A stretch of 39,325 bases of DNA, taken from positions 1 through 39,325 of the forward strand of contig CAKZXA010000094.1 of the NCBI GenBank assembly GCA_937922045.1, in the 5' to 3' direction. The notes beneath the pieces were generated by a model. That model was given only the letters and a program-made list of their open reading frames with translations, was not told the DNA's origin and did not search any database. Every line of letters begins with the position of its first letter. Position 1 is the stretch's first letter. The translations under genes and the position numbers were made by a program. Below are positions 8,047-14,850 of this stretch, piece by piece. This stretch comes from an uncultured Acidimicrobiales bacterium (GTDB lineage Bacteria; Actinomycetota; Acidimicrobiia; Acidimicrobiales; SZUA-35).

Positions 8047-8987
8047 TGGGGAGGCTGCCGGGCGGCGCATTGGTAGATGCCATCGTGTTGGTGGTCGAGC
8101 TCGCCGTACTCTTCTTCGGGGTCACCTTCGTGATCCAGCTCCTCCAACGTAGAGTCGGCGCCGACCGGCTCAGCGCCTGGATGGGTGGACGGCCGGTGGT
8201 GTCGGCATTGAAAGGAATTGGTCTGGGGTTCATCACGCCGTTCTGTACGTTCTCCGCCATTCCCCTGCTTGTCGGGTTGCGTCAAGCCGGGGTGCCACCC
8301 GCCGGCTACGTTGCCTTCCTCTCGGCGGCGCCCGTGCTCGACCCCGTACTGTTTGGGGCCCTGATCATCATCGTCGGGCCCGAGGCAGCGGCCCTCTACG
8401 CTGCCATCGCTTTCGTGGGCGCGATGACATTGGCGTTGACGGCTCAAGGATTCGGTATCGAGGGCCAGCTGAAGAGCGCCGATCTCGTCCCGGCCTCGTG
8501 CGAATCAACGATGCATGCCAGCGGTGGTTGCGCCGAGGCTGAAACACCGGTCGATGCCGCCTGGGCCGGAGCTCGAGTCGAGGTTGGAGCGGCCGCTACC
8601 GCCGCCTCGGCCCTGCTGCGATCGGTCAGGCTGCTGTTGCTCGCTGGGGTAGGTGTTGGCCTACTCATCGAAGCCTTCGTGCGTCCCGAGCACGTTGCTG
8701 CGTTGGCTGTCGACCGGGGGAGTTGGGCGATTCCGCTTGCCGCTGCCCTGGGGACCCCGCTCTATGTGCAGACCAGTCTCTTTGTGCCCATCGCTAACTC
8801 GCTCGGCAACGCCGGCGTTGCCATCGGAGCGATAGTGGCCCTCACCATCTCCGGCGCCGGTGCCAACATCCCCGAATTCCTGCTTCTCAGCCGGCTGGCG
8901 AGCGTGCGCCTGATCCTGATCTTCTTTGGCTACGTCTTCTCGGTGGCGGTGCTCGGTGGGTTGCTGGCACAGGTTCTGTTGAGCTAG
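8046..8987 (+). CDS. ArsP_1/DUF318-type permease (YraQ family)
   Basis: Starting at the ATG that overlaps the arsR stop gives 313 residues with about eight hydrophobic segments in two halves. The first half has the family signature GFITPFCTFSAIPLLVGL (residues ~61-78) followed by AFLSAAPVLDPVLF; the second half repeats a related pattern (LGTPLYVQTSLFVPIANSL). This matches the DUF318/ArsP permeases that export organic arsenicals or metals. The central cytoplasmic loop holds Cys152, His157 and Cys162, a possible metal-binding site. A longer reading from 7980 would overlap most of the arsR tail and is not supported. Substrate inferred from the ArsR partner: arsenic compound or heavy metal; not proven. 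Confidence 0.82.
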   Translation: MGRLPGGALVDAIVLVVELAVLFFGVTFVIQLLQRRVGADRLSAWMGGRPVVSALKGIGLGFITPFCTFSAIPLLVGLRQAGVPPAGYVAFLSAAPVLDPVLFGALIIIVGPEAAALYAAIAFVGAMTLALTAQGFGIEGQLKSADLVPASCESTMHASGGCAEAETPVDAAWAGARVEVGAAATAASALLRSVRLLLLAGVGVGLLIEAFVRPEHVAALAVDRGSWAIPLAAALGTPLYVQTSLFVPIANSLGNAGVAIGAIVALTISGAGANIPEFLLLSRLASVRLILIFFGYVFSVAVLGGLLAQVLLS

Positions 8988-9004
8988 CTGACCCGACCGC
9001 TGCC

Positions 9005-9040
9005 GGAGTAGCTGGAGGAGTAGCTGCAAGAGTAGATGAG
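9005..9040 (+). repeat. Three 12-bp tandem repeats
   Basis: GGAGTAGCTGGA, GGAGTAGCTGCA and AGAGTAGATGAG follow one another without gaps just before the mshA start. No ORF uses them. They could be a slippage product or a regulatory site. Confidence 0.6.
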
Positions 9041-9048
9041 TGAACCCC

Positions 9049-9054
9049 TAAGCT
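9049..9054 (+). promoter_or_regulatory. Candidate leaderless -10 box TAAGCT for mshA
   Basis: TAAGCT ends 7 nt before GTG 9062. A GGAGA sequence sits too close to the GTG to be a normal SD, so a leaderless mRNA is a good alternative. Confidence 0.4.
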
Positions 9055-9061
9055 GGAGACA

Positions 9062-10273
9062 GTGGTACGTCGAGCTGCGATCCTGTCGCTTCACACCTCA
9101 CCCCTGGCCCAGCCGGGATCGGGTGACGGTGGCGGCATGAACGTTTATGTACGCGAGCTAGCTTCTTCGCTCGCTCAGGCGGGCGTGATCTGTCGCGTCT
9201 ACGTGCGACGTTGGACCGACGATCTGCCAAAGATGGTGGCGGTCGAACCCGGCTTCGAGGTCGTTCACATCTCGGCTGGCCCTACATCGCTGGCCAAAGA
9301 AGACCTGATCGACCATGTACAAGAGTTCGCCGATGGTGTCGCCGACGACGCCATCGAATTCAAGCCCGACGTCATCCATGCCAACTACTGGCTGTCGGGG
9401 CTCGCCGGTCGCATCTTGAAGCAGCGCCTCGAACTACCCCTGCTCACAACCTTCCACACCCTGGCCCGGGTGAAGGCGGTAGCAGGCGACTTCGAGCCCG
9501 AATCTCGGGCTCGAGCCGAGATTGAGGTAATCAGCTGTGCCGACACGGTGCTGGCCAACGCCACCGCCGAAGCGGAACAACTCATCGAGTACTACGACGC
9601 CGACCCCGAGCGCATAGAGATCGTGCCTCCCGGCGTTGATCACGCCTTGTTCTCCGTCGGTTCTCAAGCCGGCGCGCGCTGGGCGCTCGGTACGGGCGAC
9701 GAACCGATTCTGCTCTTCATCGGGCGGATCCAACCGCTCAAAGGCGTTGATGTTGCCGTCGAGACGCTGGCTCGCCTTGAGCGTCGCGATGCTCGCCTGT
9801 GGATTGTTGGCGGCGCCAGCGGCATGGAAGGCAACACCGAAGTTCAGCGGGTGTACGACTTGATCGAGAGCCACAACCTGACCGACCGGGTCGAGTTCAT
9901 CGCCCCCCAACCCCACCATCTTCTGTCAACCTTCTATCGGGCCGCCGATATCTGCCTGGTGCCAAGCCGATCAGAGTCGTTCGGACTGGTTGCGTTGGAG
10001 GCAGCAGCCTGTGGGGTGCCGACCATCGCCTCGGCGGTTGGCGGATTGCTGACCCTGGTCGAACACGGTCACACGGGCTACCTGGTCGACAGCCGCGATC
10101 CTGAGGAGTACGCGACATGGGCCAACAACATCCTGGCCGACCCCGTTCTGGCTCGACGCCTTTCGATATCGGCTGCGGCCCGAGCCCGCACCTACACCTG
10201 GTCAACATCGGCGGCACGGCTGCGGCGTCTGTACGAGGATCTGGCCTCGAGGACGTTGGCTCCCTGTGACTAG
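9062..10273 (+). CDS. mshA: D-inositol-3-phosphate glycosyltransferase (mycothiol synthesis)
   Basis: The 403-residue protein is a GT4 family GT-B glycosyltransferase. The N-terminal HTSPLAQPGSGDGGGMNVYV (residues 11-30) is the diagnostic UDP-GlcNAc/inositol phosphate loop of MshA. GRIQPLKG at 221-228 and the E-x7-E motif ESFGLVALE at 305-313 complete the nucleotide-sugar site. MshA joins N-acetylglucosamine from UDP-GlcNAc to 1L-myo-inositol-1-phosphate, the first step of mycothiol synthesis in the cytoplasm. The next gene is a YbjN-like protein overlapping by 8 nt, the same pair as Rv0486-Rv0487 in mycobacteria, which strengthens the call. GTG is the start. mshB, mshC and mshD are not in the window. 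Confidence 0.93.
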   Translation: MVRRAAILSLHTSPLAQPGSGDGGGMNVYVRELASSLAQAGVICRVYVRRWTDDLPKMVAVEPGFEVVHISAGPTSLAKEDLIDHVQEFADGVADDAIEFKPDVIHANYWLSGLAGRILKQRLELPLLTTFHTLARVKAVAGDFEPESRARAEIEVISCADTVLANATAEAEQLIEYYDADPERIEIVPPGVDHALFSVGSQAGARWALGTGDEPILLFIGRIQPLKGVDVAVETLARLERRDARLWIVGGASGMEGNTEVQRVYDLIESHNLTDRVEFIAPQPHHLLSTFYRAADICLVPSRSESFGLVALEAAACGVPTIASAVGGLLTLVEHGHTGYLVDSRDPEEYATWANNILADPVLARRLSISAAARARTYTWSTSAARLRRLYEDLASRTLAPCD

Positions 10274-10784
10274 TTCGGTCGAACCCACCGCCTCGGTGCC
10301 GAGCCAGCGTCCACCGAACGATGACGAGCTGGACCGCTACGAGACTCGTATCGACGCCTGGCTGGTCGATCAGCACGAAACGAATCAACTCGTCGATGCT
10401 GTCGAGCGTGATTCGAGCGCTCCGCGGCGCTGGTTTGTGAGGTTGTTGAGCGAGGAGAAGGGTCCGTTCACGATCCGCTTCCATCTCGATCAACGCACAC
10501 TGCGCTACGAGACCTACTTCAGTCCTGCCCCGGAGGAAAACGAGGCAGAGTTCTACCGGCATCTGCTGGTGCGAAACATGAAGATGTACGGTGCAGCATT
10601 CTGCGTTGGTGAGGAGAATGCGGTGTTCATCCGAGGCCAACTCGGTCTTACCCATGCCCAACTGGTGAGCGACGAGGCCGTCGACGCCGAGCTCGACCGG
10701 GTGCTCGGTTCGATCTATGTGTGGACCGAGCAGTTCTTCCGTGCGGCGATGCGGATCGGTTTTGCCTCTCGGTTCAAGGGCTAG
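10266..10784 (+). CDS. YbjN-domain protein (mshA neighbour)
   Basis: This 172-residue protein matches the YbjN/sensory-transduction-regulator-like fold common next to mshA. The middle shows RWFVRLLSEEKGPFTIRFHL, the strand RTLRYETYFSP, and the helix EENEAEFYRHLLVRNMKMYG, then GEENAVFIRGQLGL and a C-terminal helix. Residues 1-20 are poorly conserved. GTG 10266 overlaps the end of mshA, so the two are translationally coupled. The fold resembles class I type III secretion chaperones, but the role of this actinobacterial group is not established. Synteny with mshA is conserved, which hints at a link to mycothiol or to the expression of MshA. Confidence 0.8.
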   Translation: MTSSVEPTASVPSQRPPNDDELDRYETRIDAWLVDQHETNQLVDAVERDSSAPRRWFVRLLSEEKGPFTIRFHLDQRTLRYETYFSPAPEENEAEFYRHLLVRNMKMYGAAFCVGEENAVFIRGQLGLTHAQLVSDEAVDAELDRVLGSIYVWTEQFFRAAMRIGFASRFKG

Positions 10785-10794
10785 CGAACACAGC

Positions 10795-10800
10795 TAGGGT
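10795..10800 (+). promoter_or_regulatory. Candidate leaderless -10 box TAGGGT for proC
   Basis: TAGGGT ends 7 nt before ATG 10808 and no SD is seen. The position fits a leaderless proC transcript and supports ATG 10808 over the upstream in-frame start at 10721. Confidence 0.45.
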
Positions 10801-10807
10801 TGGCGCC

Positions 10808-11590
10808 ATGGTCAAGCTGCAAGTTATCGGCGCAGGCAGGATGGGTCAGGCTCTCATCGGGGGTCTCCTCGGTGCAGGGTGGGCAGAGGCCGACGAGATC
10901 GTCTTCGTCGAACCCAACGTAGCCACCGAGGCCCACGTGATCGAGACCTATGGCGTTCAGTCGCTCGACGCTCCAGCCGCCGGGGTCGACACCCTGGTGG
11001 CGGTGAAGCCTCAGTACGTTGTGCCCGTGTGCGAAAACCTGGAACGGCCGACCCGTATCCTTTCGATCGCGGCCGGCATTACGATCGAGGCCATCGAGAC
11101 GGCTATGATTGCCGAGGCGCCCGTCATCCGGGTCATGCCAAACACGCCAGCGCTGGTTGGCGCTGCCGCAGCTGGCGTTGCCGGCGGCACCCACGCTGGC
11201 GACGACGACGTTGCTTGGGCGGTCGGTATTCTTGACGCGGTCGGTGATGCGGTCGTGGTGCCCGAACATCTGCTTGACGCGGTGACCGGCCTGTGCGGAT
11301 CCGGTCCGGCGTATGTTTTTCTGATGGCCGAAGCCTTGACCGATGCCGGGGTGGCCATGGGCCTCACCCGAGCCGACGCCGATGCTCTCGCTCGTCAGAC
11401 GATCTACGGCGCGGGCAAGCTGATGGTCGAATCCGATTCGAGCCCGGTCGACCTCCGCGCCGGGGTGACCACACCGGCTGGTACGACCGCCGCCGGCCTC
11501 GGCGCTTTGGAAGAGGCTGGGTTTCGAGCCGCTATGGCCAAAGCCGTCAGAGCCGCGACCGAGCGCTCCATCGAGCTCGGCAAGAGCTAG
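10808..11590 (+). CDS. proC: Pyrroline-5-carboxylate reductase
   Basis: From ATG 10808 the protein is 260 residues, typical for ProC. It has the Rossmann motif VIGAGRMG (6-13), the RVMPNTP segment at 108-114, and the substrate and dimer signature with GSGPAY at 164-169 and RAGVTTPAGTT at 217-227. The enzyme reduces 1-pyrroline-5-carboxylate to proline with NAD(P)H, the last step of proline synthesis. An in-frame start at 10721 would add 29 residues that overlap the YbjN gene and lack conservation before VKLQVIGAG. proC lies near mshA in mycobacteria as well. Confidence 0.95.
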   Translation: MVKLQVIGAGRMGQALIGGLLGAGWAEADEIVFVEPNVATEAHVIETYGVQSLDAPAAGVDTLVAVKPQYVVPVCENLERPTRILSIAAGITIEAIETAMIAEAPVIRVMPNTPALVGAAAAGVAGGTHAGDDDVAWAVGILDAVGDAVVVPEHLLDAVTGLCGSGPAYVFLMAEALTDAGVAMGLTRADADALARQTIYGAGKLMVESDSSPVDLRAGVTTPAGTTAAGLGALEEAGFRAAMAKAVRAATERSIELGKS

Positions 11591-11611
11591 AGAACCGGGA
11601 GTCGGCTAGCC

Positions 11612-12559
11612 GTGCGTTTCAACACGATCAGTTTCCTGTCCGACTATGGACGGGCCGACGAGTTCGTTGGCATCGTCCATTCAGTGGTGCGCTCGCTCGC
11701 CCCTGAGGTTCGGGTAATCGACCTCACGCACGACATCGGCCCCCACGATGTACGGGCCGGGGGCCTAGCCCTAGCTCGTTCGGTGAACCATATGGCACCG
11801 GGTGTCGTGCTGGGTGTCGTCGACCCTGGCGTCGGCACCGACCGCAAGCCAGTAGCGATCGAGGTAGCCGACGGGCAAGCGTTTCTCGTCGGTCCCGACA
11901 ATGGCCTGCTCGCTCCGGCTGTGGCCATGGTGGGGGGAGCGACCGATGCCGTCGTGCTCGACAACGTTGAGTACCACCTGGGCGGTGATGCCACCACCTT
12001 CGACGGGCGCGACGTGTTTGCGCCAGTAGCCGCTCACCTGTGCAACGGTGTGGCTTTGCACGATCTCGGAACACCTATCAATCCGGCACTTCTCACTCCC
12101 GGCCTTCTGCCTATCAGCGAGGTTGGACCGGAGGGGCAGATGCATGCCGAGGTGCTGTGGATCGATCGCTTCGGCAACGTGCAGCTCAACGTCGATCCCG
12201 ACGACCTCGCGTCCTGGCCCGACGCCATCACCGTCGAGGGTGGCCGCTTGAAGCGCACCGCCCAGCGAGTCTCGGCCTTCTCCGATATCCCGACCGGGGG
12301 CGTGGGGTACCTGGTCGACGCCTATGGGTTGGTCACCCTGGCCGTGAACCGCAGCTCGCTGGCGATGGAGCTCCAACTTTCCGAGGGCGATGACGTCACC
12401 TTGTGGCCAGCAGAGGTTGATCCTCGGGCCGGGTCGGTGGTCTCGGCGGTCTCGCTTTCATCGAAACCCGGGCCGGGCTCTCACCCAGCTGCTGGTCCGG
12501 GCTCCTCAACGACGCCGTCTACCGAACGACCGGAGGACCCATCATGCGGCCATCCATAG
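11612..12559 (+). CDS. SAM hydroxide adenosyltransferase (DUF62) family protein
   Basis: The 315-residue protein carries the DUF62 hallmarks FLSDYG (8-13), VDPGVGTDR (70-78), VGPDNGLL (93-100) and DRFGNVQLN near 185. Family members split S-adenosylmethionine to adenosine and methionine using an activated water. Of the Asp-Arg-His triad described for the family, Asp71 and Arg78 are present. The His that normally sits in TFHGRD is Asp131 here (TFDGRD), which may alter activity. The last ~40 residues after the C-terminal barrel are a Ser/Pro/Gly-rich tail. Starts with GTG, 21 nt after proC. A 29-codon ORF overlaps its 3' end. Confidence 0.88.
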   Translation: MRFNTISFLSDYGRADEFVGIVHSVVRSLAPEVRVIDLTHDIGPHDVRAGGLALARSVNHMAPGVVLGVVDPGVGTDRKPVAIEVADGQAFLVGPDNGLLAPAVAMVGGATDAVVLDNVEYHLGGDATTFDGRDVFAPVAAHLCNGVALHDLGTPINPALLTPGLLPISEVGPEGQMHAEVLWIDRFGNVQLNVDPDDLASWPDAITVEGGRLKRTAQRVSAFSDIPTGGVGYLVDAYGLVTLAVNRSSLAMELQLSEGDDVTLWPAEVDPRAGSVVSAVSLSSKPGPGSHPAAGPGSSTTPSTERPEDPSCGHP

Positions 12560-12633
12560 TGCTCACACTGTCCTTGCTCCTACTGCTGATCCTGGGCGCT
12601 GGCGTGCTCCAGCTGTTCATTCTGGCCCGTTAG
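12544..12633 (+). CDS. 29-residue single-pass membrane peptide
   Basis: The ORF starts at ATG 12544 with GGAGGA at 12532-12537, an almost ideal Shine-Dalgarno at 6-nt spacing, which is uncommon in this window. It overlaps the 3' end of the DUF62 gene by 16 nt in another frame. The peptide is a short basic start (MRPS) followed by about 22 hydrophobic residues (IVLTLSLLLLLILGAGVLQ...) and ends in Ala-Arg. It looks like a small transmembrane protein coupled to the upstream gene. Its role is unknown; it is short enough that chance cannot be excluded. Confidence 0.5.
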   Translation: MRPSIVLTLSLLLLLILGAGVLQLFILAR

Positions 12634-12697
12634 CCGTCGTTCAATGCCACGGGCGCAGCCGTTGCCTGCATCCCTACGGTTACTCCACCTCCGTCGC

Positions 12698-13024
12698 CTA
12701 CCGTGACGGGAACGGGGACAGGTGATCATCGAGGCCTTCTGTCGACCGGCTGATCGTGACGGTCCGTTGGCCAATTTGGCGCCATCTCTGGTCGAAGAGC
12801 TGTTCGATGTATGTGCCCGCCGGACAGTTCCAAGCCGTCGGCCTACTTAGTTCGTGGGTGTCGTAGATCGCGCAGACAACCAGTCCGCGGTGGTTCTTGA
12901 TTTCCATGTGGGTTGCGCTGTGTCCAGCTGTATGGACGCCACTAGCCGATGCCGGCTCAGCAGCTCCAACCAGGCCAAGGGCGAAGAAGCCAAGGGCTAT
13001 GAGGGCGACCAGGTTCATTTTCAC
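12698..13024 (-). CDS. Small secreted hypothetical protein
   Basis: The 108-residue product begins with a typical Sec signal peptide: MKMNLVALIALGFFALGLVG, then AAEPASA as the probable cleavage region near residue 27. The mature part of about 80 residues has a His-rich start (HTAGHSATHMEIKNH) and two cysteines that could form a disulfide. No known domain is recognised. The start is GTG 13024 or ATG 13018; the reading frame is the only one in this stretch with a plausible protein-like composition. Three near-identical direct repeats lie about 90-140 bp upstream. Function unknown. Confidence 0.7.
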   Translation of the reverse strand: MKMNLVALIALGFFALGLVGAAEPASASGVHTAGHSATHMEIKNHRGLVVCAIYDTHELSRPTAWNCPAGTYIEQLFDQRWRQIGQRTVTISRSTEGLDDHLSPFPSR

Positions 13025-13111
13025 GGCGATCTTCTTTCGTTATCTGTTCCGATACCGCTGAATGTAGAACTGGCTCCGCACCGAGCTCGCACCGACTGCT
13101 CTTCGCAGCTC

Positions 13112-13161
13112 GCTGAATGGGATATCTGGCTGAATGGATATCTGGCTGAATGGGATATCTG
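13112..13161. repeat. Triple direct repeat with GATATC core
   Basis: Three consecutive copies of GCTGAATGGGATATCTG occur at 13112-13128, 13129-13144 (one G missing) and 13145-13161. Each contains the palindrome GATATC. They sit between the divergent small secreted protein gene (start 13024) and the CxxC protein gene (start 13305). A cluster of regulator sites is possible; a slippage expansion is the alternative. Confidence 0.75.
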
Positions 13162-13304
13162 GTGGAACGCTCCGGAGCCGACGATCGACGCAAACTGTTC
13201 GTGCGAGTTCGGATGCTCGTCGTGCGAGGTTGGTGCGAAGCGCATTCTAGATTCAGAGAAAACGCACTCCGGCCTCGGTCGGAGCCACAGACGAAAGCGA
13301 TCTC

Positions 13305-13622
13305 GTGATGAAGCAAACCGCAGGCTCGACTCATTTCCGTGACGACGTCAGCACCGGCTCAGCGATAATTGAGGACGGGCTCCGCATCCATTGTCGTAGA
13401 TGTGCTGCCCATTACCTCGTTCCAAAAGCGCGCATTGAATCGATGGATCAATCTACGGAGAGACTGGTTGGGTATGTCCGCTGCACTGCAGGACATTTGG
13501 TCATCCACCAGTTCACCGAGGCCTACCCCAAACGGGAGACCCCGGCGTCCACCGCAGCGTTTCGCTCTCAGCTGGCTGCTGCAGAACGGATGGCGAGTGA
13601 ATGGGTGTCAGGGCGCCACTAA
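13305..13622 (+). CDS. Hypothetical protein with C-x2-C...C-x3-H putative zinc-binding motif
   Basis: The 105-residue protein has IHCRRCAAHYLVPKARI followed about 25 residues later by VRCTAGHLVIHQF. The Cys-x2-Cys and Cys-x3-His spacing resembles a zinc-ribbon-like knuckle. The N-terminal 25 residues and the C-terminal helix (RSQLAAAERMASEW) flank it. Both a GTG at 13305 and an ATG at 13308 can start it, and no strong SD is present. No signal peptide is present, so it is cytoplasmic. The family is not recognised. A competing frame at 13369-13803 has a less protein-like composition and is rejected. Confidence 0.6.
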   Translation: MMKQTAGSTHFRDDVSTGSAIIEDGLRIHCRRCAAHYLVPKARIESMDQSTERLVGYVRCTAGHLVIHQFTEAYPKRETPASTAAFRSQLAAAERMASEWVSGRH

Positions 13623-13728
13623 CAACCACCGGCTAGGGATTTGGATGCAGTCGCAGCTCAAACGTGGACCGGGAGCGCACCCGGTGGTGGGATACGGATG
13701 CGCCCTAGTCTGCGTGGAGCCACCAGAG

Positions 13729-13750
13729 TTTCGTGCGACTTTCGTGCGAC
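13729..13750 (+). repeat. Perfect 11-bp tandem duplication
   Basis: TTTCGTGCGAC occurs twice in direct succession, 58 bp before the CBM6-like secreted gene. One unit is close to one helical turn, so a regulator could contact both copies on the same face; a simple slippage duplication is equally possible. Confidence 0.7.
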
Positions 13751-13807
13751 CAGAGGGCTACTGTCCAACCGACACCAAATTGAGTGAGGGTAACTGTGGG
13801 TAAATGG

Positions 13808-14752
13808 ATGGCGATGGGAACAAGAATGTCGGAGCGAAACCTTGCGCGGGGCTTATTCGCGGTCGTAATTGCGACCCTTTTGACGTTTACTGGACTCGCT
13901 CCAGCTGACGCGGGAATCACTATTATGCAAAATCCCCGAGTGTGGTTTGTTCCCGGCGAGATCACGGCAACCGGGTGGGCGTCGTCGCTCGACATCGAGA
14001 ACGAACCGACCGGCGCAGCCGAGGACGAGGCGGTTGTCGGATCGATACATGACGGTGATTGGACCCAATACGTCGTTCTCGACGATGGCGATATGGCTGC
14101 ATCCCGTCGCTATGTGGTATCGGCTCGCGTCGCAAGCGCAACGAGTGGCGGCATCATCAGCATTTCCTTTGATGGCATGCACGTTGGCTCGATTGAGGTG
14201 AGCGGCACTGGTGGCTGGCAGAACTGGACCACGGTGAACACAACCATCGAACTCCCTCTCGATACTAATTCGATGATTCTGACCTACAACGGTGACGGCG
14301 ACGGTGAACTGCTTAAACTCAGTTCGCTTACTTTCGAACGAGCGCCGGAACGCCCACTGCGCGAAGAGGCGGTTGATGATTTTGTTGAGGCGTTGGAGTC
14401 TTATGGAGACGAGCACGGTACCTACAGGGTTCATGGTGGTGGGCACCGCGGCAAGGGCAATGCGTGGGCGTTCTATGAGGGCAAGTCGTATCCGAAGTCA
14501 ACGGCGAACGTTCTGATCGAAGGTGGCCATCTGAGTCCAGAACCGGTAAGGGATGAGTTGTGGACAGATCACACCTCCATCATTGGTGATGTGCTCGTCT
14601 ATACCTGTAAAGACCGGGTTGCGGTGTTTACCCGTGAGGGTAATGGCCAGCCATCGGTAGAGGACCGAGCTTGGTGGGATGCCAATGGTTGCCTTCGGTA
14701 TCCGATCGACCGGCTAGGGGTCAGCTACTTCGCCCTTTCATCGCGGCTGTAG
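13808..14752 (+). CDS. Secreted protein with CBM6-like carbohydrate-binding domain
   Basis: After a signal peptide (RNLARGLFAVVIATLLTFTG, then APADA as likely cleavage site) the mature protein has two parts. The first, about 130 residues, follows the CBM6/CBM35 jelly-roll pattern: an early AEDEAVVGSIHDGDWTQY, the strand RRYVVSARVAS, SFDGMHVGSIEV, GGWQNWTTV and a final strand ILTYNGDGDGELLKLSSLTF. The second, about 110 residues, has no recognised family. Several starts are in frame (GTG 13796, ATG 13808, 13814, 13826); no clear SD decides between them. It is probably exported and binds a polysaccharide. It converges on the AfsR-like gene with a strong hairpin between. Confidence 0.75.
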   Translation: MAMGTRMSERNLARGLFAVVIATLLTFTGLAPADAGITIMQNPRVWFVPGEITATGWASSLDIENEPTGAAEDEAVVGSIHDGDWTQYVVLDDGDMAASRRYVVSARVASATSGGIISISFDGMHVGSIEVSGTGGWQNWTTVNTTIELPLDTNSMILTYNGDGDGELLKLSSLTFERAPERPLREEAVDDFVEALESYGDEHGTYRVHGGGHRGKGNAWAFYEGKSYPKSTANVLIEGGHLSPEPVRDELWTDHTSIIGDVLVYTCKDRVAVFTREGNGQPSVEDRAWWDANGCLRYPIDRLGVSYFALSSRL

Positions 14753-14794
14753 CTGCGTCCTCGGTTTCCCCAAGAGCTTGATGAGCGCCTGACG

Positions 14795-14824
14795 GCCTGC
14801 GCTTTCACAACAGAAAGCGCAGGC
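14795..14824. terminator. Perfect 12-bp hairpin between convergent genes
   Basis: GCCTGCGCTTTC at 14795-14806 and GAAAGCGCAGGC at 14813-14824 form a perfect 12-bp stem with a 6-nt ACAACA loop. It lies between the ends of the secreted CBM6-like gene and the AfsR-like gene. There is no T-run on either side. It is a good bidirectional terminator candidate. Confidence 0.75.
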
Positions 14825-14850
14825 TCGCAGGTGAACTTGATAGCTTTCGC

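Noticed and set aside
10721-10807. Longer N-terminus for proC
   Set aside because: It overlaps the YbjN gene and adds residues not found in ProC; ATG 10808 starts directly before the Rossmann motif.
13369-13803. 144-codon frame overlapping the CxxC protein gene
   Set aside because: The overlapping frame at 13305 has a Cys/His pattern and better composition; this one is rich in Arg, Pro and Trp as out-of-frame translations are.
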